Positions 1 through 7,754 are shown, numbered from the stretch's first letter. The stretch: DNA of 64,000 nt from Flavobacteriaceae bacterium (GCA_004762155.1 SIHP01000014.1:1-64000); one strand, 5' to 3'. Notes: generated from the letters alone by a model not told the origin. Numbers and translations are program-made.

Positions 1-120
1 ATTCAACTTTTCACGATTCAAAATAGGAGCAGAGTTTTAACTTTAGAATATTTAAAAGACTAGTTTTCAGATGGAAAAGGAATTGATTAAATTCTGATTG
101 GAATTGTTTTTTTTGTTATA

Positions 121-316
121 GGCAACGTTGAGTGTATTGTTAGTGCAGGAATCGAAAGTCAGAAGATTTTCAATTTAGCACGAGGCAAAGCATTTTGTTT
201 GCCTTTATCTTGTTTTATCAAAAGTCAAATCAAAATGATTTGACGGACTTAGTAAAAATACACAAAACTTTGAATTAAACACTAAACCCTGCATTAATTA
301 TACATATTGTTGTGTT
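121..316 (-). repeat. attC-like folded repeat, copy A
   Basis: On the minus strand it begins AACACAAC (309-316) and ends at core GTTGCC (121-126). The two ends are complementary over about 17 bases (three differences) after an offset of 11 bases on one arm and 13 on the other, leaving unpaired spacers. An inner hairpin, gtcaaatc/gatttgac, lies at 224-244, and another, aggcaaa/tttgcct, at 183-204. The first arm AACACAAC matches the start of its own cassette (GTTGTGTTT at 1172), not the adjacent GTTGCC core, as expected for an integron cassette. Confidence 0.6.
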
Positions 317-329
317 TTCGTGCTTTTAT

Positions 330-1136
330 TTATTCATATAATATTGTAGTTATATATTCAAAACGGTGTTCGTAATTGCTATTTGAGTCTTGATATGTTA
401 AGTAACACATAGGAATTCGAATATCTTTGAAGTATTTCTCATCCTTTTTAAATCCTTTTTCAAGAAGTTTTATTTGTTCAATATTTTTTGTCCAAATAAC
501 AGGCTGTATAGTTAAGTTATAAGATGGATTCTCAAAAAAAGTCTTTTTATGTTTTTCTCTTAATTTTCCACTAATAAAAAGTTCCATTTCATCTATTGTT
601 GTAAAATTCTTATTTTCAAGATGAATATTTACTATTTCCACTAAGAATTTTAATCCATTTTTTTTTCTTTTAAGAAACAAGTCGGCATGGACGTCTTTAT
701 GTTGGTAGATTTTTTCTTCTATATTTAATAATTCAAAATTTCCGCTTGACATATAATAATTTAAAGTCGCTATTTCTCCAACAAAATTTAAATATTTATA
801 GTCCAAATTTGTCAATATACATTTAATCATTTTATGAGTAAATTCTAATTCATTCTTAGTCAATCTATAAAATAACTGTTTAAATGTAAAATTGCAAAAA
901 TAAAACAATCCAAAAGAGTTTTCATTATTAAGAATAAATTGATTTATTAACGAAAAAATGTTTACATCTATTAATTCACCATTGCTATAATTGTCTTTTT
1001 TAAATTGATAATGTTTTTTAAAATTCTTGTTAATCTTTGTCCAAGAAATATTTTTCCCATTTAATAATTTTATCAAATACGGCATTTTTGTTTCTAAAAT
1101 GTTTCTTACGTCATATTTTAAATCTTGATTATTCAT
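330..1136 (-). CDS. Cassette gene, hypothetical protein with a possible nuclease-like core
   Basis: I do not recognise the family. The open frame can be read from a GTG at 1169 inside the recombination core, but the ATG at 1136 gives a more normal start, 36 bases after the core, and yields 268 residues. The protein is soluble, lysine- and asparagine-rich, and has no signal peptide or membrane segment. Counting from the GTG, the central part holds a glutamate in GEIATL (E132), an aspartate in HADLFL (D163) and a VEIVN strand (E178). This order resembles PD-(D/E)XK folds, but the usual lysine is replaced by asparagine, so this is only a weak hint. It is the only gene of its cassette and is followed directly by the folded repeat. 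Confidence 0.7.
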   Translation of the reverse strand: MNNQDLKYDVRNILETKMPYLIKLLNGKNISWTKINKNFKKHYQFKKDNYSNGELIDVNIFSLINQFILNNENSFGLFYFCNFTFKQLFYRLTKNELEFTHKMIKCILTNLDYKYLNFVGEIATLNYYMSSGNFELLNIEEKIYQHKDVHADLFLKRKKNGLKFLVEIVNIHLENKNFTTIDEMELFISGKLREKHKKTFFENPSYNLTIQPVIWTKNIEQIKLLEKGFKKDEKYFKDIRIPMCYLTYQDSNSNYEHRFEYITTILYE

Positions 1137-1171
1137 CTTGTTTGAAAAGTGGTTTTTTACATGAAACACAA

Positions 1172-1362
1172 CGGCTCGGCTAAGGTTAGTACGGGGTTAA
1201 ATTAACATTTAATTTCGGATTAAGCGATTAGCCAAAACTTTTTATTTTGTTTTATTTTTTCTGTTCTAAAGCCAAATCAAAAGATTTGGCGGACTTTATA
1301 AAAATACACTAAACTTTGGGTTAAGCATCAAAACCCGTATTAATTTTAGCCATTGTTGTGTT
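1172..1362 (-). repeat. attC-like folded repeat, copy B
   Basis: This is the clearest copy. On the minus strand it starts AACACAAC (1355-1362) and ends GTTGTGTT at the next core. Its two ends pair as AACACAAC, a 3/5-base unpaired spacer, GGCTAA, a two-base mismatch, TTA, one mismatch, TACGGG. That is a long imperfect hairpin with bulges like the R and L boxes and unpaired central spacer of attC sites. The inner hairpin gccaaatc/gatttggc lies at 1271-1290. It is the same length as copy A (191 bp) and aligns closely with copy E at 33.4 kb. Confidence 0.65.
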
Positions 1363-1424
1363 TTCGTTTTTATTCCGCTATATTTCATTTTCATAATATT
1401 TTTTCTTTTACACTTTCATAAAGT

Positions 1425-1940
1425 CTAATTGTGATTCATTTCTGGGTAAAGTCTATGTTTTCTTATTCGTATGTATATCAAGCCTAAAGATGAAATAATA
1501 AAGATAATCAATACAATAGGGAATGAGTCAAATAAAATCCCGTTAGATTTCCATAATTTGGGTAAATATTCTCCTAGTTTATAATCAGTGACTTCAAAAA
1601 TATAATACGTTCCAAGTCCATCTATTTTTTCTTTACCAATTACATTTCCTTTCAATATGAATTTTGAGATTAAAAATTCATAATTATTTGAAAAATCATA
1701 TTCTGTTGCTGGGTCTTTTCCTTGTAGATTAATTTCAAATATTTTTTCATTATTTCCAACAATTTCAGAGTCAATTGTTTCTTTAATAATTTTAAAATCA
1801 CCGCCTGTAGATTGAAGGTAATTACCATATACTTGATTTTTTTCATTTGGATTCCAACTATAAGAAAAAGTAGCAGGAAGTAAAGCATAAATAATTACAC
1901 TAAGAGAAACAATCCAACTATAAAATATTATTCTTTTCAT
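1425..1940 (-). CDS. Cassette gene, small membrane-anchored hypothetical protein
   Basis: I do not recognise this 171-residue protein. An N-terminal hydrophobic segment (about residues 4-24) could be a signal anchor. A second hydrophobic helix (about 140-157) is followed by a short basic tail (RIRKHR), so about 115 residues would lie outside the cytoplasm between two membrane spans. There are no cysteines. The ATG at 1940 lies 44 bases after the cassette core. It is the first cassette after the recombinase, the position of the most recent insertion in classical integrons. Its function is unknown. Confidence 0.7.
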   Translation of the reverse strand: MKRIIFYSWIVSLSVIIYALLPATFSYSWNPNEKNQVYGNYLQSTGGDFKIIKETIDSEIVGNNEKIFEINLQGKDPATEYDFSNNYEFLISKFILKGNVIGKEKIDGLGTYYIFEVTDYKLGEYLPKLWKSNGILFDSFPIVLIIFIISSLGLIYIRIRKHRLYPEMNHN

Positions 1941-2020
1941 TGATTATTTAACTTTTTCTGAGTTTTTTGAGAATGAAACACAACATATGTATATAAACAA
2001 CAGAGTTGCGTATATATCTT
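1941..2020 (-). other. Candidate attI-like site between recombinase and first cassette
   Basis: This 80-base stretch separates the recombinase stop from the first cassette gene. On the minus strand it carries several GTT/AAC triplets (cgcaactctgttg, then atatGTTGTGTTTC with the core G at 1984) and a TATATA-rich imperfect palindrome. The same GTTGTGTTTCAT string recurs at the start of the next cassette. Position and core fit an insertion site, but no real attI consensus can be applied here. Confidence 0.4.
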
Positions 2021-3133
2021 TTATAGTTGCAAGTTAATGTTTTCTAATAATGTATCCAAAGGACTAATTATTGTTTTGTTGTTTATGGCAATTGTTTTTG
2101 TATAAATTTCAGTTGTTTTTGGAGAACTATGTCCCAGCATATTTTGTAAGTAACGCATATTTATATTGTTTTCAATACAATGTGTTGCAAATGAGTGTCT
2201 CAATGTATGTACCGTTGACCAAGGGTTGGAGTTGGTATTTTCAACTGCTTTTCTAAAGATAGCACGAATACTTGTTGTACTGTATTTTCCTCCACTTTGT
2301 CCTTCAAATAGCCAGTAAGAAGGTTTATATTGTTTGTAATATTCTCTAAGTAAAACAATAAGTTTTTTAGACAAGATTGTTTTTCTATCTTTTTTACCCT
2401 TACTATCTTTTATATATAAAAAACCTTCTTCAGAATGAACATCAATAATCCGCAAGTTAATAAGTTCCGAAATACGTAAACCACTACTGTATATTGTAGT
2501 TAAAATAGCTCTATGTTTAATGTTTTTAGGATTCTGAATTATATTTAAAACCTCTTTTGTACTCAATGTATTTGGTATGCTTACAGATTTTTTAGGTCTC
2601 TGAATGTCGTAATATTCCCTTGGCATTTTTAAAGCATGTTCGTAATAGGCTTTTATTGCATTAATAATTTGATTTTGATAACTTTCGCTAATATTGTTTT
2701 TCTTTATTAATTCATAAATGAAGCCTTCAATTTCTTCTCTCTTAATTTCCTTTAAGTCTCTTTCTTCAAACTTACCTAAAAACACCATAAACATATTTTT
2801 ATAATTAGCTATAGTAGACTTACTATACTGTTTAAGAACTAAAGCTTTTTCTAAGGAATAAAGAGCTTCTATTGCATTATTATTTAATGTTGATTTACTA
2901 ATTGGTATGAATTTTTTTTGTCCTTTTATAATAAAATTACCTTCACAAATTTTTTCTAGAACTTTTAAGTTTTCTATGGTGTTTACTATTGACCAAAGTT
3001 TTTGATTAGGATGCCAAAAACTAGAATTCATTTTTTTGACTTCATTTCTTATATCATAAAAATGATAAGGAATGTAGATTTTAATACGTTGAGCATTCTT
3101 TATCTGTTTATATATGATTACTTTTTCAGACAT
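2021..3133 (-). CDS. Tyrosine recombinase (XerD-like) with extra N-terminal domain
   Basis: This 370-residue site-specific recombinase has a complete catalytic set. Numbered from the ATG at 3133, these are Arg220 (SSGLRISEL), Lys247 (SKGKKDR), His309 and Arg312 (HTLRHSFATH), His335 (LGHSSPKTT) and Tyr344 (EIYTK). A SAM-like core-binding domain lies at about 90-185. The first 80 residues are an added domain with a FWHPNQKLWSI motif, seen before Bacteroidota phage-type integrases. Arg-to-His spacing is 89 residues, close to XerD and about 40 shorter than in IntI1, so the integron-specific insertion is absent. The longer TTG start at 3154 overlaps a TAnnTTTG promoter box, so the ATG is preferred. 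The gene lies beside cassette-like units and is probably their recombinase. Confidence 0.88.
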   Translation of the reverse strand: MSEKVIIYKQIKNAQRIKIYIPYHFYDIRNEVKKMNSSFWHPNQKLWSIVNTIENLKVLEKICEGNFIIKGQKKFIPISKSTLNNNAIEALYSLEKALVLKQYSKSTIANYKNMFMVFLGKFEERDLKEIKREEIEGFIYELIKKNNISESYQNQIINAIKAYYEHALKMPREYYDIQRPKKSVSIPNTLSTKEVLNIIQNPKNIKHRAILTTIYSSGLRISELINLRIIDVHSEEGFLYIKDSKGKKDRKTILSKKLIVLLREYYKQYKPSYWLFEGQSGGKYSTTSIRAIFRKAVENTNSNPWSTVHTLRHSFATHCIENNINMRYLQNMLGHSSPKTTEIYTKTIAINNKTIISPLDTLLENINLQL

Positions 3134-3151
3134 TTTTTTTATTAAAAATAA

Positions 3152-3159
3152 CAAAAATA
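3152..3159 (-). promoter_or_regulatory. Candidate -7 box of recombinase promoter
   Basis: TATTTTTG on the minus strand fits the Bacteroidota -7 element TAnnTTTG and lies about 20 bases before the ATG at 3133. No clear TTG box at the expected upstream distance was found, so support is partial. Confidence 0.35.
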
Positions 3160-3247
3160 TTGTTGTTTTAAAGCTTAAAGGTATCTTAACCGTTAGAAAC
3201 GTTTAGTGTTAAGGTTTTGTTTGTTAGGTTTTTAAAGTTGAAGTAAA

Positions 3248-3607
3248 ATGAAATGTAAAATTTGTAGTACAATTATTGAAGGGAGATCCGATAAACTTTT
3301 TTGTTCCGTAAAATGTAAAAATTATTATCATTTAAATTTAAGAAAAGCTACAAATATTGAAGTGAAATTTATTGATACAATTTTACATAGAAATAGAAGC
3401 ATCCTTTTAGAAATTATGGGAAAAAGAAAACATCAAAAAAAGATTCACAGAATTGTTTTAGAGAAAAAGAAATTTAATTTTAAATATCACACCCATATTA
3501 ACATAAATAGTAAAGGAAAGACATATTTTTTTGTTTATGATTTTGCTTGGATGAAATTTTCTAATGATGAAGTTTTAATCATAAGAAACAAGAACAAATC
3601 GGTTTAA
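3248..3607 (+). CDS. Small zinc-ribbon protein next to the recombinase
   Basis: This 119-residue, strongly basic protein has four cysteines near its start (C3, C6, C19, C23; CxxC and CxxxC), which would bind one zinc ion. The rest is lysine-rich with no membrane segment. It is divergent from the recombinase across a 114-base gap. Small zinc-ribbon genes beside tyrosine recombinases are familiar from flavobacterial genomes, so a role as an accessory DNA-binding protein is plausible but not shown. There is no exact family assignment. Confidence 0.65.
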   Translation: MKCKICSTIIEGRSDKLFCSVKCKNYYHLNLRKATNIEVKFIDTILHRNRSILLEIMGKRKHQKKIHRIVLEKKKFNFKYHTHININSKGKTYFFVYDFAWMKFSNDEVLIIRNKNKSV

Positions 3608-3783
3608 TTTCGTTCTTGAATAATTTTTATTATGTAGTTTTAAATTGTTTGTTCTGGAGTATTTTACTATTTATTACTATGCTTACTTCCTAATACATAA
3701 AGTAACTATTTCAATAAACACTAAACTTATGGAGTGTTTAGGTGGAGTATAGGTGTAAGATTTTGTTTGCCTTTGTTTGATTT

Positions 3784-4089
3784 TTAAAGATGTTTTAGAA
3801 ACCTTGGTAAATCTCTACTTTGATGTAAAACTCTTAAAACATCTATTTTTGTTTCAGTTATTTTATATAGAATCAAATGCTCTTTGTGCACGAAGCCGTA
3901 TACATCAAATTTAATTTCAGATCTATTATTTCCGAGAAGAGGATATTCGCATAGATTGAAAAAAGTGTTTTCTAAATCATTCAAATATTTAACGGCAATT
4001 TCTAAACCAAAATTATCTTCAGAATAGTCAAAAATATCTTCTAAATCAAATTGAGCTTCTTTTCTTAATTGATAATTAAGTTTAGACAT
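3784..4089 (-). CDS. parE: RelE/ParE-family toxin
   Basis: This 101-residue protein has the ParE/RelE pattern: an N-terminal helical hairpin (about residues 5-45, ending NDLENTFFNL), a P-L-x-G turn (CEYPLLGNNR), and C-terminal strands ending in the LRVLHQSRDLP motif. ParE toxins poison DNA gyrase and RelE types cut mRNA. Sequence and the ParD-like partner favour ParE. It overlaps the antitoxin stop by one base (TAATG), so the two are translationally coupled. The protein is full length with no damage. Confidence 0.88.
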   Translation of the reverse strand: MSKLNYQLRKEAQFDLEDIFDYSEDNFGLEIAVKYLNDLENTFFNLCEYPLLGNNRSEIKFDVYGFVHKEHLILYKITETKIDVLRVLHQSRDLPRFLKHL

Positions 4090-4331
4090 TATTGTTTTCC
4101 TTTAATCTTGGCTTTAACAATATCTTGAACAGATTTTTCACTAACATCACTATTAAGGCCTTTTTGAACAGCCACTCTTAAATAGTTTAATTTAGAGTTG
4201 TTAGCTTGGTCTTTTCTTATTAAATCTCTAATATATTCGCTATCGTTGGTGTAATCTCCACCTTCTATTTGTGATTTAATCCAAGCGTCTTGTTGTTCTG
4301 TAAATGTAATTGATTTTCTTACAATACCCAT
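4089..4331 (-). CDS. parD: ParD-like ribbon-helix-helix antitoxin
   Basis: This 80-residue protein starts with a strand typical of ribbon-helix-helix DNA binders (VRKSITFTEQQDAWI), followed by the ParD-type GGDYTNDSEYIRDLIRKDQ helix. Its C-terminal tail would wrap the toxin. It precedes the toxin in a two-gene operon, the usual order. It should repress its own promoter. The start codon overlaps one arm of an inverted repeat (4331-4363). Confidence 0.88.
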   Translation of the reverse strand: MGIVRKSITFTEQQDAWIKSQIEGGDYTNDSEYIRDLIRKDQANNSKLNYLRVAVQKGLNSDVSEKSVQDIVKAKIKGKQ

Positions 4332-4363
4332 ATTGCACCATTTGTGTTATTATTGATGCAATA
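4331..4363 (-). promoter_or_regulatory. Candidate autoregulatory operator of the toxin-antitoxin operon
   Basis: The perfect 7-bp inverted repeat TATTGCA (4331-4337) and TGCAATA (4357-4363) is centred just upstream of the antitoxin start. Ribbon-helix-helix antitoxins normally bind such palindromes. Binding is inferred. Confidence 0.4.
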
Positions 4364-4539
4364 TAGCGATAAATAATGTTAATATCAACATTAAGAGAGT
4401 TTTGGTGTTTGACTTTTTATTCAAAATTTATGTTTCTTCCTTTTTTTGATTTTAGATAGAAATAAAAATGATAAACTTATTTTCCTTTAGTTTCACTTCT
4501 TTTCAATAAGAAACAAAGTACTACTAAAGAAAAAGAAAT

Positions 4540-5934
4540 CTACTTCCCGATACAAAAGTTCCCAAAAATATGACCTAAAATATCTTTATCAACATCATAT
4601 TCACCAGTAATATTACCTAAGTGACGTAAACACTCACGAATATCAATAGAAAATAAATCGGTAGAAATTTCTAAATCAATTCCTTGTTGAACTGATGTAA
4701 TTGCAGTTAATGCATTGTTTAAAGCTTCAAAGTGTCGAGAATTGGTAACAATGGTTTCGTTATTACTTAAAGCTCCAATATTAACCAAAGAAGTTAATTC
4801 AGTTTTTAAGGTTTCTACACCTTGCTTTTTCTTGGCAGATAATAAAATTAGATTTTCAATATCAGATTTTAAGGTATCAATATCTAATTTAGTAAGTGTA
4901 TCAATTTTATTAGCAATAACTAACAAACGTTTGTTTGGAAAACGAGTTTTTATCGTTTCAATTTCCGATAAAAATTCAGTTTTAGATTGATTGTATTTGT
5001 TAGCGTCAATTAAAAAGAAAACTAATTGTGCATTTTCGGCTTTTTCATAAGCCTTTTTTATTCCTATACTTTCTACAACATCTTCGGTTTCTCTAATACC
5101 AGCAGTATCTATAAAACGAAAGGCAACTCCATTAATAATAATTTCATCTTCAATAGCATCACGTGTTGTACCAGCAATATCAGAAACAATAGCTTTCTCT
5201 TCATTTAACAGCGTGTTTAATAAAGTAGATTTACCAACATTAGGTTCACCTATAATAGCAATTGGTATTCCGTTTTTCATTGCATTTCCAAAAGAAAAAC
5301 TATCAATTAAACGTTTTAATACAAAGGTTATTTTTGCTACTAATTCTTTAAATTTAGTTCTGTCGGCAAATTCAACATCTTCACCAGAAAAATCGAGTTC
5401 TAATTCAATTAAAGCCGCAAAGTCTAATAATTGTGTACGTAATTCTTTTAACTCATTAGTAATACCACCTCGCATTTGCTGAATAGCAACTTGATGTGAA
5501 GCAGCAGAATTAGAAGCAATAACATCAGCAACAGCTTCAGCCTGACTTAAATCCATTTTTCCATTTAAAAAAGCACGCATGGTAAACTCACCATTATCAG
5601 CCATTCTACAACCATTCTGTAAAAAAAGTTGAATGATTTCTTGTTTAATAAAACTAGAACCATGACATGAAATTTCTACAACATTTTCTCCTGTATACGA
5701 ACGTGGATTTTTAAATATTGATACCAAAACTTCATCTAAAACAATAGTATTATTAACAATATGTCCTAAATGAATAGTATGTGATTTTTGATCTAAAAGT
5801 GATTTGTTGCTTTTTACGGATTTAAAAAATCGATTTGTAATAGTAATTGCATCATCACCAGAAAGTCTTATTACGGCAATTGCACCAACACCAGCAGAAG
5901 TTGCTAAAGCAACAATAGTATCATTTTTTATCAT
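4540..5934 (-). CDS. mnmE: tRNA uridine-5-carboxymethylaminomethyl modification GTPase
   Basis: MnmE works with MnmG to place the (carboxymethyl)aminomethyl group on U34 of certain tRNAs. The 464-residue length is usual. The N-terminal folate-binding domain covers about 1-120. The G domain has GEPNVGKS (229-236), TTRD (256-259), DTAG (276-279) and NKID motifs. The C-terminal catalytic CIGK motif is intact. The gene is monocistronic, with no partner nearby. I am confident of the call. Confidence 0.98.
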   Translation of the reverse strand: MIKNDTIVALATSAGVGAIAVIRLSGDDAITITNRFFKSVKSNKSLLDQKSHTIHLGHIVNNTIVLDEVLVSIFKNPRSYTGENVVEISCHGSSFIKQEIIQLFLQNGCRMADNGEFTMRAFLNGKMDLSQAEAVADVIASNSAASHQVAIQQMRGGITNELKELRTQLLDFAALIELELDFSGEDVEFADRTKFKELVAKITFVLKRLIDSFSFGNAMKNGIPIAIIGEPNVGKSTLLNTLLNEEKAIVSDIAGTTRDAIEDEIIINGVAFRFIDTAGIRETEDVVESIGIKKAYEKAENAQLVFFLIDANKYNQSKTEFLSEIETIKTRFPNKRLLVIANKIDTLTKLDIDTLKSDIENLILLSAKKKQGVETLKTELTSLVNIGALSNNETIVTNSRHFEALNNALTAITSVQQGIDLEISTDLFSIDIRECLRHLGNITGEYDVDKDILGHIFGNFCIGK

Positions 5935-6043
5935 GTTGCAAAATTAAATATAAAGATTAGGAAACTAAATGTTTTTATATTTTTTTAATTAATAATGAAG
6001 GTATTTAAGTAAATTTAATGTGAACCGTATAGAGTATAGCTAT

Positions 6044-6081
6044 AAAAAACCAGCTTCCAAATAATTGGAAGCTGGTTTTTT
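6044..6081 (-). terminator. Intrinsic terminator after the basic secreted protein gene
   Basis: A 17-bp perfect stem (6044-6060 with 6065-6081) with a 4-base loop, core CCAGCTTCCAA, ends in a T run on either strand. It lies 19 bases beyond the stop of the 6100-7080 gene. Confidence 0.85.
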
Positions 6082-6099
6082 ACTTAATATATTATTTTT

Positions 6100-7080
6100 T
6101 TACCTTCTGCTTTTTCTTGTATCTGCAGAAGCAACTGTTCTTTTTGTATATTTCTTTACAGCGTATTTTTTATTATTTCTTTTTGTAGTTGCTTTGGTAG
6201 TCGTTCTTTTTGTTCTTGTACTAGTGTTTTTTGTACTGGTATTTCTAGTTCTATTGTTTTTGTTCGTGTTTTTTATAGTCCTATTGTTATTCGCATAACT
6301 TCTTTTAGTAGTACTTCTAGAATTGTTTCTTACGTTTTTAGTATTGTTTGCTTTTCTAGTATTCTTAACAACTCTTCTATCAGAACGGTTTTTATTGTAT
6401 TTAGTATTTCTTTTTGATACAGCATTTCTGTTGTTATTTCTATTTACAGTATTTCCAGGTCTTCTAAAATTACGAGTTACTCTATTGTTACTTTTATAAT
6501 TTCTTCTGTACGTGTTATAATTACAACGTCTTGGTGTAAAGTTTCTTCTGTAAGGTGTATGAAAAACAATAGTTCTTGTAGCTACTGGTCTTCTATATGT
6601 TCTGTATCTTGGAATATAAACATAGTTTACATTATAATTATTTATAATTCCGTTTGAATATCTAAATTCTCCATAACGGTTATAACCAATTCGCATATTT
6701 CCAATACGACTTACTAAATTATTATAGTTATAGTCTATATGAATGTTTCCTATTCTATTAACACGACCGTAGTAATCGTAAAATATAGGTGTGTTTTCAA
6801 TTTGAATTACAGCACCATATTCATCATGTTGAACATAAGCATCGTAATTATGACCAGTATTAAAACTAAAATCTATAAGTCTTGTATTAAAACGAACGTT
6901 TACATCTCTATTGGTGTTTAAAACATTAAAATCAAACTGACCGTCTTTAAAAACTGCAAATTCAATTCCAGATTCTACAAAAACAAAAGGTTGTTCATTG
7001 TTATATGTGTTTGTTGTTGTTGCATTCATTCCGATTGCAATAAACAAAACTGCTAGAGTGGTTAAAAATGTTTTTTTCAT
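6100..7080 (-). CDS. Secreted, highly basic Arg/Asn/Thr-rich protein
   Basis: This 326-residue protein has a clear signal peptide (about 1-20, MKKTFLTTLAVLFIAIGMNA). Residues 30-150 are a tyrosine/asparagine-rich domain with a repeated R(I)GN-I-H/R-I-x-Y pattern (RIGNIHIDYN, RIGNMRIGYN). From about 150 on it is an extremely basic low-complexity tail of Arg, Lys, Asn and Thr with almost no acidic residues. Similar proteins occur in many Flavobacteriaceae without known function. Search programs tend to match the tail to sperm basic proteins by composition only. The tail might bind nucleic acid, LPS or anionic polysaccharide, which is inference. It has its own terminator. Confidence 0.8.
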   Translation of the reverse strand: MKKTFLTTLAVLFIAIGMNATTTNTYNNEQPFVFVESGIEFAVFKDGQFDFNVLNTNRDVNVRFNTRLIDFSFNTGHNYDAYVQHDEYGAVIQIENTPIFYDYYGRVNRIGNIHIDYNYNNLVSRIGNMRIGYNRYGEFRYSNGIINNYNVNYVYIPRYRTYRRPVATRTIVFHTPYRRNFTPRRCNYNTYRRNYKSNNRVTRNFRRPGNTVNRNNNRNAVSKRNTKYNKNRSDRRVVKNTRKANNTKNVRNNSRSTTKRSYANNNRTIKNTNKNNRTRNTSTKNTSTRTKRTTTKATTKRNNKKYAVKKYTKRTVASADTRKSRR

Positions 7081-7366
7081 AATAGTATGTTTTAATTAAT
7101 AATATAGTAGCGTTAATAAAAATGCTTACGCTAACATAATTACAAACAGCGTGCCAAAAAATATTTTCACAATGTTGTATATATATAATTAAAAGAAAAA
7201 AATAGGCTATATAGGATGTAAATGTTCTTGTTTATAGATGATTACGTGAAATACTATATTTCTGTTTTTTGGATATTTTATTAATCTTAAAAAGATAGTT
7301 TTTAGTAATTTTTGTAACAAAATAAAGAATTAAGCGTCTTTTAAGTGTACATCAATAAAACAAAAC

Positions 7367-7702
7367 ATGAAAAGAAATAAAGAATTATTAGCAGTAACAC
7401 ATTTGAGTCAATTATTAGATTTAGTAACCTTAATAGGTGGATTTATAACTCCTTTATTAATCTGGGCATTAAAAAAAGACGAAGTTGTAGGAATGGACGA
7501 ACAGGGAAAGGCAATTTTAAACTTTAGAATTTCTATGTTTTTTTACTTTCTGTTATGTTTCCCGTTAATATTATTCTTCGGTTTAGGTTTGTTAGGCTTT
7601 TGTGTTATTGGAATTTTTTATGCAATTTTTCCTATCATAAATGCTTATAAAGTATATAATAATGAAGAACCGAATTATCCTTTTACTATAAACTTTTTAT
7701 AA
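7367..7702 (+). CDS. DUF4870 small membrane protein
   Basis: This 111-residue protein has the DUF4870 pattern: an N-terminal HLSQLLDLV segment, a hydrophobic helix with GGFITPLLIWALKKD, then an NFRISMFFYFLL helix and a third helix ending FPIINAYKVYN. About three membrane spans are expected in the inner membrane. The function of the family is unknown. It is monocistronic, with a strong terminator after it. Confidence 0.85.
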   Translation: MKRNKELLAVTHLSQLLDLVTLIGGFITPLLIWALKKDEVVGMDEQGKAILNFRISMFFYFLLCFPLILFFGLGLLGFCVIGIFYAIFPIINAYKVYNNEEPNYPFTINFL

Positions 7703-7726
7703 GCTTCTAGTATATTATTTGAAATT

Positions 7727-7754
7727 AAAACCGCGATTTATCGCGGTTTTTTTT
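7727..7754. terminator. Bidirectional intrinsic terminator
   Basis: The stem aaaaccgcga / tcgcggtttt with loop ttta is flanked by A and T runs. It sits between the convergent genes ending at 7702 and 7753 and overlaps the stop of the latter. Confidence 0.85.

Larger units (their letters stand above)
121..3133 (-). mobile_element. Integron-like island: recombinase plus two single-gene cassettes
   Basis: Read on the minus strand, a tyrosine recombinase gene is followed by a short candidate attI, then two units. Each unit is made of a core GTTGTGTTTC, one gene, and a 191-bp folded repeat. Unit 1 spans about 1172-1983 and unit 2 about 126-1171. A third unit starts with core GTTGCC at 126 and leaves the window. 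All genes in the two units run the same way as the recombinase, which resembles integrons with inverted integrase orientation. The architecture is seen in the sequence. Mobility is inferred. The left end lies outside the window, so the island is incomplete here. Confidence 0.6.

Noticed and set aside
1..63. Open frame of 20 codons on the plus strand running in from the left edge
   Set aside because: It is too short to recognise and has no family match I could name. It may be the end of a cassette gene in the opposite orientation, but nothing supports that.
3716..3741. Hairpin aaacact/agtgttt downstream of the zinc-ribbon gene
   Set aside because: The stem is short with no T-run. It might be a remnant of the repeat family but is too small to assign.
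6065..6298. Very hydrophobic 77-residue frame on the plus strand
   Set aside because: It is the antisense of the Arg/Asn/Thr-rich coding region. The hydrophobic composition is a by-product of the complementary codons, and it starts in the terminator.
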